NCBI GenBank assembly: GCA_018667995.1
Contig: JABIQT010000218.1
Span: forward strand, 1 to 8,727
Reading direction: 5' to 3'
From: Candidatus Latescibacterota bacterium
Lineage (GTDB): Bacteria; JAAXHH01; JABIQT01
DNA length: 8,727 bases
This document shows, piece after piece, positions 1 to 6,419 of this stretch (its first letter is position 1; the number at the start of each line of letters is the position of its first letter). The notes beneath the pieces are model-generated. The model was not told the origin of the DNA. It made no database searches and was given only the letters and a program-made list of their open reading frames with translations. The position numbers and the translations under genes were made by a program.

Positions 1-2
1 AA

Positions 3-110
3 AGATTCGATAGCGCAACTTGGGGTGTGATCCCGGTGAACAAGGTATTGGGCTATTGCCCCCGCAACATGCAGAACCCAAGATGCGGCGCGGAAACGGA
101 CCAACAGTGA
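3..110 (+). CDS. 3' end of an upstream gene, unrecognised (partial)
   Basis: The third frame is open from the window edge to a TGA at 108-110 and would encode the last 35 residues of a protein whose start lies outside the window. Residues visible include RFDSATWGVIPVNKVLGYC and a short hydrophilic tail ending ETDQQ. The other two forward frames stop within the first 30 bases. The stop codon sits inside the Shine-Dalgarno of the next gene (TGAGGA, 108-113) and only 9 nt separate the two, which is the spacing expected of neighbours in one operon. I do not recognise the family. An open frame of this length can arise by chance, so the call rests mainly on the operon-like junction. Confidence 0.4.
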   Translation, partial: RFDSATWGVIPVNKVLGYCPRNMQNPRCGAETDQQ

Positions 111-119
111 GGACGAACC

Positions 120-1337
120 ATGGACAAGATATTCGGTGAGGCGGTAAGAAGAAGGGCCCTGAAGCTTGGCGAGGAAGGTAAGGACGCCAACCAGATCGCA
201 AAGATCGTTTGCGATGATGATCCAGATGGCGCCAACTACGGAATCGGGATCATGCTTGGAAGTGACGGGAATCCTATGCGGACCTCGCCCACTCTGACGG
301 CCTATACCAGATCCGAACTCGATAAGAGTTCGGGCGGCAACTACATGAGCTCCACAATCCAGATGGATGCCCTGAAGGCCGCGGTACTCGATTGGCAGCA
401 AATCCCTCAGTCTTACTGGAACCACTTCATCCTGAGCTTACCCTCCGACGCGGGAACAGGGGCGGTACGAACGGCTGTAGATTTGATGCTCACGGCCGAC
501 AAAGATCTGAACACTCTCGGTATCGAGTGCCTCGGATGGCCAGCATACAAGTCCATTGCCGGAGTAAACAGAATGGCCTGGAAGGAATTCGATGGAGACG
601 CGGTGATGGCCGAACAGGGGCTTCTTCCGGTCTATCAGGCGGGGCCTATGAATACCACGGGACTCGTGAGGGACCCAGGCGTCATCGAGGCACGTGCCAG
701 ATCCGCTGCACAGCACGGTACAGCGGTTCTCCTGGACCGTGCCTATTCTGGATTCGAGTGTGCGCGAATGTTGGCCACGAAATCCTATGAAAAAGTGATG
801 CAAACCAGTTGCGAGAGACAGATATTGCCGTTTCTGGAGCACGGAGTACCCTTCGCCTTGGCCATCAGTCCTACGAAGTCTTTCGTCACCTTCTCGCTTC
901 GTCCGGCTGGATTGCTGCTTCTGTTTTGCCCTGAGATTTCTAAAATGCAGGAGTTGAACAAAACGGTGACCCAGATCCTCAGAGCGCGGGGATCCGGATT
1001 CGAGCATCCAACTACGCGGGCATTTGTCAACGCTCTGGTCAACGACCGCCCCCTGCTAGAGGCGGAACATCGTCTGGCCCTGGAACGCGTGGCGGAGGCG
1101 GAATCTCTCTGGAGACGCCTGGCAAACAACACCAGCTTGGCCTCACAGTTTTCGGACTCCTATTCAGGACTCTTTCGAAACCCACAGGCTAGACAAGGTG
1201 CTCAGGTCCAGATATATAATCGACACTTGTATCCTGTTTTCTCTGGCGACCGTTGCAGGTTAAATGTGACGGGAATTCCGTCTAGTGAGGAAGTCGCCCA
1301 GCAACATGTGTCCGCCTTCGCTGAACAGTGTTATTGA
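120..1337 (+). CDS. Class Ia (aspartate/aromatic type) PLP-dependent aminotransferase, divergent
   Basis: This 405-residue protein is close to the usual 396-400 residues of the AspC/TyrB family. Aligned by eye to E. coli AspC it keeps the whole fold type I core: GIGIMLGSDG (41-50) for the N-terminal GIGVY strand, AGTGA (111-115) for the PLP-phosphate loop, W140 for Trp140, N178 (MNTTG) for Asn194, D206 and Y209 (DRAYSGF) for Asp222/Tyr225, K253 (SPTKSF) for the Schiff-base lysine, R261 for Arg266 and R380 (RLNVTG) for the alpha-carboxylate arginine Arg386. R288 may match Arg292, which binds a distal carboxylate. An active cytosolic amino acid:2-oxo acid transaminase is therefore expected. Identity outside the motifs looks low, so the substrate is open. 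The ATG at 120 has TGAGGA 6 nt upstream. The motif match makes the family call firm; a housekeeping role is unlikely given the neighbours. Confidence 0.88.
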   Translation: MDKIFGEAVRRRALKLGEEGKDANQIAKIVCDDDPDGANYGIGIMLGSDGNPMRTSPTLTAYTRSELDKSSGGNYMSSTIQMDALKAAVLDWQQIPQSYWNHFILSLPSDAGTGAVRTAVDLMLTADKDLNTLGIECLGWPAYKSIAGVNRMAWKEFDGDAVMAEQGLLPVYQAGPMNTTGLVRDPGVIEARARSAAQHGTAVLLDRAYSGFECARMLATKSYEKVMQTSCERQILPFLEHGVPFALAISPTKSFVTFSLRPAGLLLLFCPEISKMQELNKTVTQILRARGSGFEHPTTRAFVNALVNDRPLLEAEHRLALERVAEAESLWRRLANNTSLASQFSDSYSGLFRNPQARQGAQVQIYNRHLYPVFSGDRCRLNVTGIPSSEEVAQQHVSAFAEQCY

Positions 1338-1454
1338 GTAGCGGCTGGACGACCCCCGGAATCATGGGTCCAATACGTCATGCGGCCGGCAAACTGCGAA
1401 CGGCAAGACCTATAGATCTGATATACGAAATTGTTATATACCAAAGGGGATCTC

Positions 1455-2552
1455 ATGTCCGAGAATATCATACGTGTCGCTATCGGAGGTCAGGGGCGTA
1501 GTGGTTACAACATTCATGCGAATTGGTTGCGGCAGGATCAGGAAAAATACAAGATCGTGGCGGTGGCAGACCAGCTGGCCGAACGACGCAAGGATGCACG
1601 GGAGGAATTTGGCGCCAAGACTTTCAGTGACTGGAAAGAGATGATTAGAGAGGCCGATTTTGACCTATTCGTAAATGCCCTGCCTAGTCCTCTTCATGTA
1701 CCGGGAACTATCGCGGCTCTAAATGCGGATAAACACGTTATCTGTGAAAAGCCTATGGCCCCTAAAGTACGTGATTTTGACAGGATGGTGGCCGCTGCAA
1801 AGAAAAACCAACGCGTTCTCGCGCCTTTCCACAACAACAGACATCAACCGTTTTTCGAGGAAATGCAAAAGATCATCGCCTCTGGAGTATTGGGAAAGAT
1901 AGTATACATCCGATCATCCTGGGGGGCTTTCAGCCGAAGATGGGACTGGCAGACCTGGCAGGGAAATATGGGCGGTGGCCTGCTCAACACGGGGCCGCAC
2001 GCCATTGACCAGGCCCTCCTCCTATACGGATGGAATCGAACGCCCAAGGTCTTCTGTCGCATGGACTGCAATAATGCATTTGGTGCCGACGGAGACGCTC
2101 ATTGCACAGTCACCTTATTCGACCCACGGCGTGTGGCACCACAGATCGACATAATCATAAGTGGTTACCTGGCATATCCGCAGGGCGATCTGTATACGGT
2201 CAGCGGCACATATGGTGGACTGGCGGGCGGCGCTAAAGACCTTCGTTGGCGCTATTTCGATCCGGCAAAGGCACCAGATCATGAGAGGTGGAACTGGTCA
2301 GTTGACCGAAAATACCCAAGTGAGGAATTGCCCTGGGAGGAGCACAGCTGGAAGCTCGAAGAAGCGAATCGAGGTACTGCTGTAGGATACACCCTTCCCT
2401 CCTTTCAGGACGGTCCCGCACAGATCTATCAAAATGTGTACGACACAATCCGAAAGAATGGCAAGCTACTGGTCACTCCTGCTCAAGTACGTAAACAGAT
2501 TGCCGTGCTCGAAGAATGCCATCGTCAGAACAAGCTACCCAAGAGCAAATAG
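1455..2552 (+). CDS. Gfo/Idh/MocA-family NAD(P)-dependent oxidoreductase
   Basis: The 365-residue protein has the two-domain plan of the family. An N-terminal Rossmann fold opens with VAIGGQGRSG (8-17), the dinucleotide-binding turn, and carries the CEKPMA signature (97-102) with the conserved lysine K99. The C-terminal alpha/beta domain contains GGGLLNTGPHAID (173-185), where H182 and D185 match the catalytic His/Asp of the GGGxLxDxGxHxxD motif. Members oxidise or reduce hydroxyl groups of sugars, inositols and related polyols in the cytoplasm. I see no signal peptide or TAT motif. I chose ATG 1455 because AAAGGGG (1444-1449) lies just upstream; an in-frame TTG at 1431 would add eight residues without a Shine-Dalgarno. 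It follows the aminotransferase by 117 nt, so shared transcription is possible but not shown. The family is certain; the substrate cannot be read from the sequence. Confidence 0.93.
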   Translation: MSENIIRVAIGGQGRSGYNIHANWLRQDQEKYKIVAVADQLAERRKDAREEFGAKTFSDWKEMIREADFDLFVNALPSPLHVPGTIAALNADKHVICEKPMAPKVRDFDRMVAAAKKNQRVLAPFHNNRHQPFFEEMQKIIASGVLGKIVYIRSSWGAFSRRWDWQTWQGNMGGGLLNTGPHAIDQALLLYGWNRTPKVFCRMDCNNAFGADGDAHCTVTLFDPRRVAPQIDIIISGYLAYPQGDLYTVSGTYGGLAGGAKDLRWRYFDPAKAPDHERWNWSVDRKYPSEELPWEEHSWKLEEANRGTAVGYTLPSFQDGPAQIYQNVYDTIRKNGKLLVTPAQVRKQIAVLEECHRQNKLPKSK

Positions 2553-2636
2553 GTTTTCGCCCGATTCTATATGCAGTGCAACCCACAGTTAGATAGATAA
2601 CGCCGGTCCTCGGACATTGCGGAAGGGATTTTGTTC

Positions 2637-2696
2637 TTGACTTCATTGCGCATCGGATAGCTCTGTTGACTTAGAGTGCATCCGAACCAAAGTAAT
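2637..2696 (+). promoter_or_regulatory. Weak promoter candidate with duplicated TTGACTT
   Basis: Two TTGACTT heptamers start 29 nt apart. Each resembles a sigma70 -35 box (TTGACA, five of six). The second is followed after 19 nt by AGTAAT (2691-2696), four of six to TATAAT, with longer than ideal spacing; the first has no good -10. A start near 2700 would place transcription upstream of the small ORF at 2773 and the RsgA genes. The repeated heptamer could instead be a regulator half-site. This is a weak call based on short matches. Confidence 0.2.
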
Positions 2697-2772
2697 GAAT
2701 GGATACCTGCTCGTACTTCATCTATACATCAACAGCGACGGTTCGAAGGCCGCGCAAAAGGAGGAACTTCCT

Positions 2773-2817
2773 ATGAAAACATCAACGGTCACGGCAATTG
2801 AGAAAGATCGGTTATAG
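2773..2817 (+). CDS. 14-codon ORF with perfect Shine-Dalgarno (MKTSTVTAIEKDRL)
   Basis: ATG at 2773 follows AAAAGGAGGAA (2756-2766), with AGGAGG ending 8 nt before the start, the best ribosome-binding site in the window alongside that of the tiny ORF at 7512. The predicted peptide is MKTSTVTAIEKDRL and ends at TAG (2815-2817). It has no membrane segment or known leader motif. The same frame stays open for another 95 codons after the TAG (to TGA 3103-3105), so this may be the first part of a gene broken by an amber mutation, a leader peptide for the RsgA genes, or a real mini-gene. A short inverted repeat (AGGA 2759-2762 with TCCT 2769-2772) could fold over the Shine-Dalgarno. The evidence for translation is the ribosome-binding site only; the function is unknown. 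Confidence 0.45.
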   Translation: MKTSTVTAIEKDRL

Positions 2818-3105
2818 GACGGCGCTACCAGATTCAAAGCAGTACAATTATTGAAAATCCCCGCATCTTCCCGTGGGATACGTTTCCCCGGGTGCATGGG
2901 AACCGAAGCGCCGACTCCTAGACGGTTTCGATCCCTGCCTATCTTTCTCTGCCAAAAAACTGAAGAAATGATACGCCGTGATATGGCCTGGATGATTTCC
3001 GCCATTCTAACGTCCAGCATCTCTGTGCCGTACCCATTTCTCTGGCAACTACATCTCAAAATATTGTGTGAAGCGGCCCAAGATGCTACTCCGGTGCCCG
3101 GCTGA
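2773..3105 (+). pseudogene. Possible amber-interrupted 110-codon frame
   Basis: Reading through the single TAG at 2815-2817 gives a continuous frame from the strong start at 2773 to TGA at 3103-3105. The part after the stop has no Shine-Dalgarno of its own: the nearest start, TTG 2851, lacks one. The distal translation is rich in Pro, Arg and Cys, with a hydrophobic part (MAWMISAILTSS) near its middle, and matches no family I know. A stop-free run of about 95 codons can occur by chance at this base composition, so a decayed gene is only one explanation; a spacer that happens to be open is the other. Confidence 0.22.
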
Positions 3106-3225
3106 TGGTGTCAATCTGTGCCCTTAGTGCAGGTTAGCAAAACGCTGGATTCCGGGATCGCAGCCCCTGAGAGTGTCTACCCGTATTTCACGAAACCATC
3201 GGCAGCCCACAGGAAAGGCCTTTCC

Positions 3226-4464
3226 ATGCCAAAGAGTGTCTACTATGGCACCAATCTAGAAATGGCACATCGGATTACGGGGGGAGACTATTCGGTATTC
3301 GCGGACGGTATGTTGAGCCAGCAGACGTTTCTCAGCCTGTTCGAAGCGATTGGTGCGGCAGAACGATCTCGCTCTTCTGAGTCCGATGTCCCGGCCGTTG
3401 TACAGCTCCTCATCAAAGACAGAAGCTTCAAGGCCGGCAATAAGATAAAGATAAAGAATGCCAGACTCATATCAGACCAGGAACTTCACAAGCTTACCGG
3501 ACACACCTTCAATCGCAAGGACCTCGCAGATCTTCCCGTCGGTCTGGTGGTGAAGAGCAGCCACAAGATATTCATAGTGAGGCACGAAGATGTTGAATAC
3601 CAGTGCTCCTTGCGCCGGCGTCTGGCCCCAGCACTGCGAACCGGCCAACGCAAATCCGTAATGGTAGGAGATCGTGTCAAGTTCCGCAAGGAGGCCGGAG
3701 ATACTGGAGTCATAGAAGCTGTTCTTGGACGCAAAACAGAATATGCCCGCATGACGTCGTCGCAGTCAACGTGCAACAGGCACGCCGTAGGCATGGCCAA
3801 CGTAGACGCCCTGGTCATTGTATCGGCCGTCAAATTTCCTCCCGTTTGGGTTGAATTGGTTGACAGATTTCTCGTGCTTGCAGAATCAGCTGGAATAGAG
3901 CCCCTAGTCTGCATTAACAAGATCGATCTACTGGAAGACCGGGCATCCATTGATGAGATCATGGATATCTACGAAAGAATCGGCTATAACATCCTTGTCA
4001 CCAGTGTTTCCTCCGGCGAGGGAATCGAGCAACTGAAGGCCTGGATGCGTGGGAAAATCTCCAGCCTGGTGGGCCTTTCTGGCGTCGGCAAGTCCTCCTT
4101 AATGAACGAGCTACACCCAGACCTTCAATTGGCTACACAACAGGTGAACGAACGTCGGGGGGGTCGCCATACGACATCAAATGTCACGCTATTTCCTCTG
4201 GAGGGTGGAGGCTTCGTAGCGGACACACCTGGCATCAGGGAATTGGACTTTCTCGACGTTCTCCCACAGATGATTCATCAGTATTTCCCAGAAATGAAGC
4301 GCCTAAGCTCGCAATGTGATGCGTCGCCCTGTTATCACAGGGGTGAGCCAAACTGCGCCGTGCTGTCTGCTCTACAGGCGGGTGATATCGCAGTCTCACG
4401 ATATAAGAACTACGTCTCCTTCTGTTCGGGCGGTATGGCGCCGACGCAAGGATCTATTGACTAG
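3226..4464 (+). CDS. RsgA-family circularly permuted GTPase with extra N-terminal domain
   Basis: Residues from about 106 onward form a full RsgA (YjeQ/YloQ): an OB fold (GLVVKSSHKIFIV to VMVGDRVKF), then the permuted GTPase motifs G4 NKID (231-234), G1 GLSGVGKSS (283-291), G2 GRHTTS (313-318) and G3 DTPG (333-336), and the zinc site C364-x4-C369-x-H371-x5-C377. RsgA binds the 30S subunit and uses GTP in late small-subunit maturation. Residues 1-105 are additional. They include VVQLLIKDRSF and a LTGH stretch faintly like the YbaK/ProRS-editing fold, but too short for it, so I leave this unassigned. I chose ATG 3226 because AGGAAAGG (3211-3218) precedes it; an in-frame GTG at 3118 would add 36 residues without a Shine-Dalgarno. 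The basic C-terminal tail common in RsgA is absent. It ends 9 nt before its paralog. Confidence 0.9.
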   Translation: MPKSVYYGTNLEMAHRITGGDYSVFADGMLSQQTFLSLFEAIGAAERSRSSESDVPAVVQLLIKDRSFKAGNKIKIKNARLISDQELHKLTGHTFNRKDLADLPVGLVVKSSHKIFIVRHEDVEYQCSLRRRLAPALRTGQRKSVMVGDRVKFRKEAGDTGVIEAVLGRKTEYARMTSSQSTCNRHAVGMANVDALVIVSAVKFPPVWVELVDRFLVLAESAGIEPLVCINKIDLLEDRASIDEIMDIYERIGYNILVTSVSSGEGIEQLKAWMRGKISSLVGLSGVGKSSLMNELHPDLQLATQQVNERRGGRHTTSNVTLFPLEGGGFVADTPGIRELDFLDVLPQMIHQYFPEMKRLSSQCDASPCYHRGEPNCAVLSALQAGDIAVSRYKNYVSFCSGGMAPTQGSID

Positions 4465-4467
4465 GAG
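4463..4467 (+). promoter_or_regulatory. Shine-Dalgarno overlapping the stop codon (coupling site)
   Basis: AGGAG at 4463-4467 overlaps the TAG stop of the first RsgA gene (4462-4464) and sits 6 nt before the ATG of the second (4474). A ribosome finishing the first gene would be positioned to start the second, so coupled translation and near-equal amounts of the two GTPases are expected. Confidence 0.6.
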
Positions 4468-4473
4468 AATAGG

Positions 4474-5478
4474 ATGCTGGAAGGAATAGTTATCAGTGCC
4501 CAGGGCGGATCATATGCGGTACAGGCTGAACAAGGTGATTTTCAATGCGCTCTTCGGCATCACGTTGTGGAAGCTGAGGAACGGCGACGTTCAGAAACAA
4601 ATGATATGCCCTACGTAGATCTTGTAGCGGCCGGAGACCGGGTGCAGATGGAGCCCTCGGATTCCGATCAGGGCCGAGGATATATCGAAGAGATCCTGGA
4701 ACGAAAAACGCGGTTCGGACGCACACGCATGGACGGTTGGCGACAGGTCATCGTCGGGAATCTGGACCTTTTACTAATCGTATTCGCTGCTCGTCAGCCA
4801 CAGTTGAAATTGCGTATGATCGACAGATTCCTGGTAACAGCAGAGGCATCAGGCCTGATCCCTGTGATAATCATCAACAAAATGGACCTTGTGGCCTTCG
4901 ATGACCTGAAATCTCAGATGGCGCTCTATGAGGACCTAGGGTACAAGGTGATTTACACGAGCACGCTTGCAGATACCGGAATTGATGACGTCCGACAGAT
5001 TATGGGAGACCAGATATCGGCGTTTGTAGGGTCATCGGGCGTAGGTAAATCGTCGTTGCTCAACGCGATCCAGCCAGGATTGAGTCTGCGAGTGGGTGAA
5101 GTCGACGAGCGGCGGCACAAAGGCCAACACACGACAACAACGGTCACGCTTCTGCCCCTGGCATTCGGAGGATATGTCGCCGATACACCCGGTGTACGGA
5201 CTTTGGGTCTGCTGGACATTGACGAGGAACAGGCTATAGACGTCTTCTTTCCGGATCTGCGACCCTATCTCCCAAGCTGTCAGTATCGCAGCTGCCGCCA
5301 CAGCCAGGAGCCAGGATGCGCGGTACAAGCGGCGGTCAAATCGGGCCAAATAGATAGTGGAAGATACGATAGCTATCTCCGTTTATCTGGCCTTAAGGAA
5401 GGCAGATTTGAACGAAACATCGACAAGAAGTCCAGTAAGACCAAGAACAGAGAAAGGCGGCGTGGATATGCCCGATGA
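4474..5478 (+). CDS. Second RsgA-family circularly permuted GTPase
   Basis: This 334-residue protein has the standard RsgA length and starts directly at the OB fold (GIVISAQGGSYAV). The permuted GTPase motifs are G4 NKMD (135-138), G1 GSSGVGKSS (186-194), G2 GQHTTTT (217-223) and G3 DTPG (237-240). The zinc finger is C269-x4-C274-x-H276-x5-C282. The last 24 residues are strongly basic (KKSSKTKNRERRR), as in RsgA proteins that contact rRNA. It aligns along its length with the preceding gene but is clearly diverged, so the pair is an old duplication or two separately acquired copies. Its 3' end overlaps the next gene by 11 nt. A role in 30S assembly or ribosome remodelling is the family expectation; whether it replaces the chromosomal RsgA or is specialised cannot be told here. 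No gene symbol is given because this may not be the housekeeping copy. Confidence 0.92.
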   Translation: MLEGIVISAQGGSYAVQAEQGDFQCALRHHVVEAEERRRSETNDMPYVDLVAAGDRVQMEPSDSDQGRGYIEEILERKTRFGRTRMDGWRQVIVGNLDLLLIVFAARQPQLKLRMIDRFLVTAEASGLIPVIIINKMDLVAFDDLKSQMALYEDLGYKVIYTSTLADTGIDDVRQIMGDQISAFVGSSGVGKSSLLNAIQPGLSLRVGEVDERRHKGQHTTTTVTLLPLAFGGYVADTPGVRTLGLLDIDEEQAIDVFFPDLRPYLPSCQYRSCRHSQEPGCAVQAAVKSGQIDSGRYDSYLRLSGLKEGRFERNIDKKSSKTKNRERRRGYAR

Positions 5479-6331
5479 CGTGGACGTTCCGACTCAGGAG
5501 AATCACCAATCTGAAAATGCGGTATGGGGCAGCACTATCGGCGGTCTCATGAAAATCATAGAGAAGAACAGGCATCAACTGGCATTTTTCCAGAACCGCT
5601 TGAAGCAGGCCGAATTTCTCGATCGCCCGAACATGAGACTCGTGGGTGCCGCATCGGGACATGTGGTGTCCCTGAACGATCAAATAACGGCAATGGAGCT
5701 AGAACTGATAGAGCTCCAGCGTCTTGAAGGCGGGGGCCTAGTCCTTGACTTACTCGAGGAGGACGATTTGCGCTGGATCTGGTGGTGGCTCAACGAACCA
5801 CTGGTTCGAACTGAATTGGGGTTGGAGTTTCCGACCTTTGCTGGATTCAGGGATCAGTGGTGCTCATGGATAGCAGACGAGACGGTTCATCCTCTCGCTA
5901 TTCGATTGGCCACCGACGATCTCATAGGATTTCTCCTTATGGCTGATCGAAAGCAGACCACTGGTCTAGACATGCTGATGCTGAGCCCGGACTACAGGTA
6001 TCGGGGCTATGGCGCGGATGCTGTCCGGGCGGCACTAGATGTGGCATTCGAGAGGAGTACATCGGGCACCGGACCTTCATCTCTCTTTGTTGTTCAGATT
6101 GATATAGATAGGACCGTTCCTGTGCGATGTCTTGAAAAGGCGGGCCTACGTACAATGATCTGGGATGAGAGCCAGATGACTGGACAAGACGACCACACTA
6201 AGACCTGTATTATGGGCATAAGTCGAGAAGACTGGTTGCGGACCGATTCGGAGGCGGCCAATGGTACAACGGTCTGGACAGCTGGCGAGGCACCCGTGAG
6301 GAGATTGGCCGATCTGGATATCAGAATTTAG
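5468..6331 (+). CDS. RimJ/RimL-like GNAT acetyltransferase with helical N-terminal region
   Basis: The 287-residue protein has two parts. Residues 20-88 are mostly helical and charged (IIEKNRHQLAFFQNRLKQAE and MELELIELQRLE), suggesting a coiled coil or docking segment. Residues 90-255 form a GNAT domain of the RimJ/RimL style: LLEEDDLRWIWWWLNEP start, the acetyl-CoA loop YRYRGYGADA (176-185) with R179, G180 and G182, and the late motif VPVRCLEKAGLRT. RimJ/RimL enzymes acetylate ribosomal protein N termini, and related proteins acetylate antibiotics or amino acids. I chose ATG 5468, where the preceding frame overlaps by 11 nt (ATGCCCGATGA) and AAAGG lies at 5453-5457. An in-frame ATG at 5357 would overlap the RsgA gene by 122 nt. 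Coupling to RsgA favours a ribosomal target, but that is inference. Confidence 0.82.
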   Translation: MPDDVDVPTQENHQSENAVWGSTIGGLMKIIEKNRHQLAFFQNRLKQAEFLDRPNMRLVGAASGHVVSLNDQITAMELELIELQRLEGGGLVLDLLEEDDLRWIWWWLNEPLVRTELGLEFPTFAGFRDQWCSWIADETVHPLAIRLATDDLIGFLLMADRKQTTGLDMLMLSPDYRYRGYGADAVRAALDVAFERSTSGTGPSSLFVVQIDIDRTVPVRCLEKAGLRTMIWDESQMTGQDDHTKTCIMGISREDWLRTDSEAANGTTVWTAGEAPVRRLADLDIRI

Positions 6332-6419
6332 GAACAACTGACCCACCAAGCATCGACTCATCGGCGACCACAAAGTCCACGGTGAGATAGATAAATCATG
6401 AGAAAGGAAGTGAGAGGTA

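Larger units (their letters stand above)
2553..3225 (+). other. Long gene-poor stretch between dehydrogenase and first RsgA
   Basis: These 673 bases carry no convincing full gene on either strand. They hold two copies of TTGACTT (2637-2643 and 2666-2672), a 14-codon ORF with a perfect Shine-Dalgarno (2773-2817), a further open frame in phase with it up to 3105, and an 11-nt direct repeat AGAGTGTCTAC at 3170-3180 and 3233-3243 that reaches into the next gene. I see no intrinsic terminator after the dehydrogenase. A minus-strand frame of about 110 codons crosses 2718-3059 but has no family features and looks like chance. The region could be a regulatory spacer or a decayed gene. Confidence 0.5.

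Noticed and set aside
785-1132. Minus-strand frames across the aminotransferase
   Set aside because: They are antisense shadows of a gene with clear catalytic motifs.
1343-1371. Terminator after the aminotransferase (GACCC with GGGTC)
   Set aside because: The stem is only 5 bp with a 10-nt loop and no T-run follows.
1431-1454. TTG start at 1431 for the dehydrogenase
   Set aside because: It would precede the Shine-Dalgarno that serves ATG 1455 and adds eight residues not expected before the Rossmann strand.
120-2552. Kanosamine-type amino sugar pathway from aminotransferase plus Gfo/Idh
   Set aside because: Sugar aminotransferases in such pathways are of the DegT/DnrJ type; this one is of the aspartate aminotransferase type, and no partner phosphatase is present.
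2718-3059. Minus-strand gene of 113 codons
   Set aside because: No family features and no ribosome-binding site seen; likely a chance frame.
3118-3225. GTG start at 3118 for the first RsgA, adding 36 residues
   Set aside because: No Shine-Dalgarno precedes it, whereas ATG 3226 has AGGAAAGG at good spacing; kept only as a possibility.
5357-5467. ATG 5357 as start of the first GNAT, overlapping RsgA by 122 nt
   Set aside because: The overlap lies on the conserved end and basic tail of RsgA, and ATG 5468 gives a normal coupled junction.
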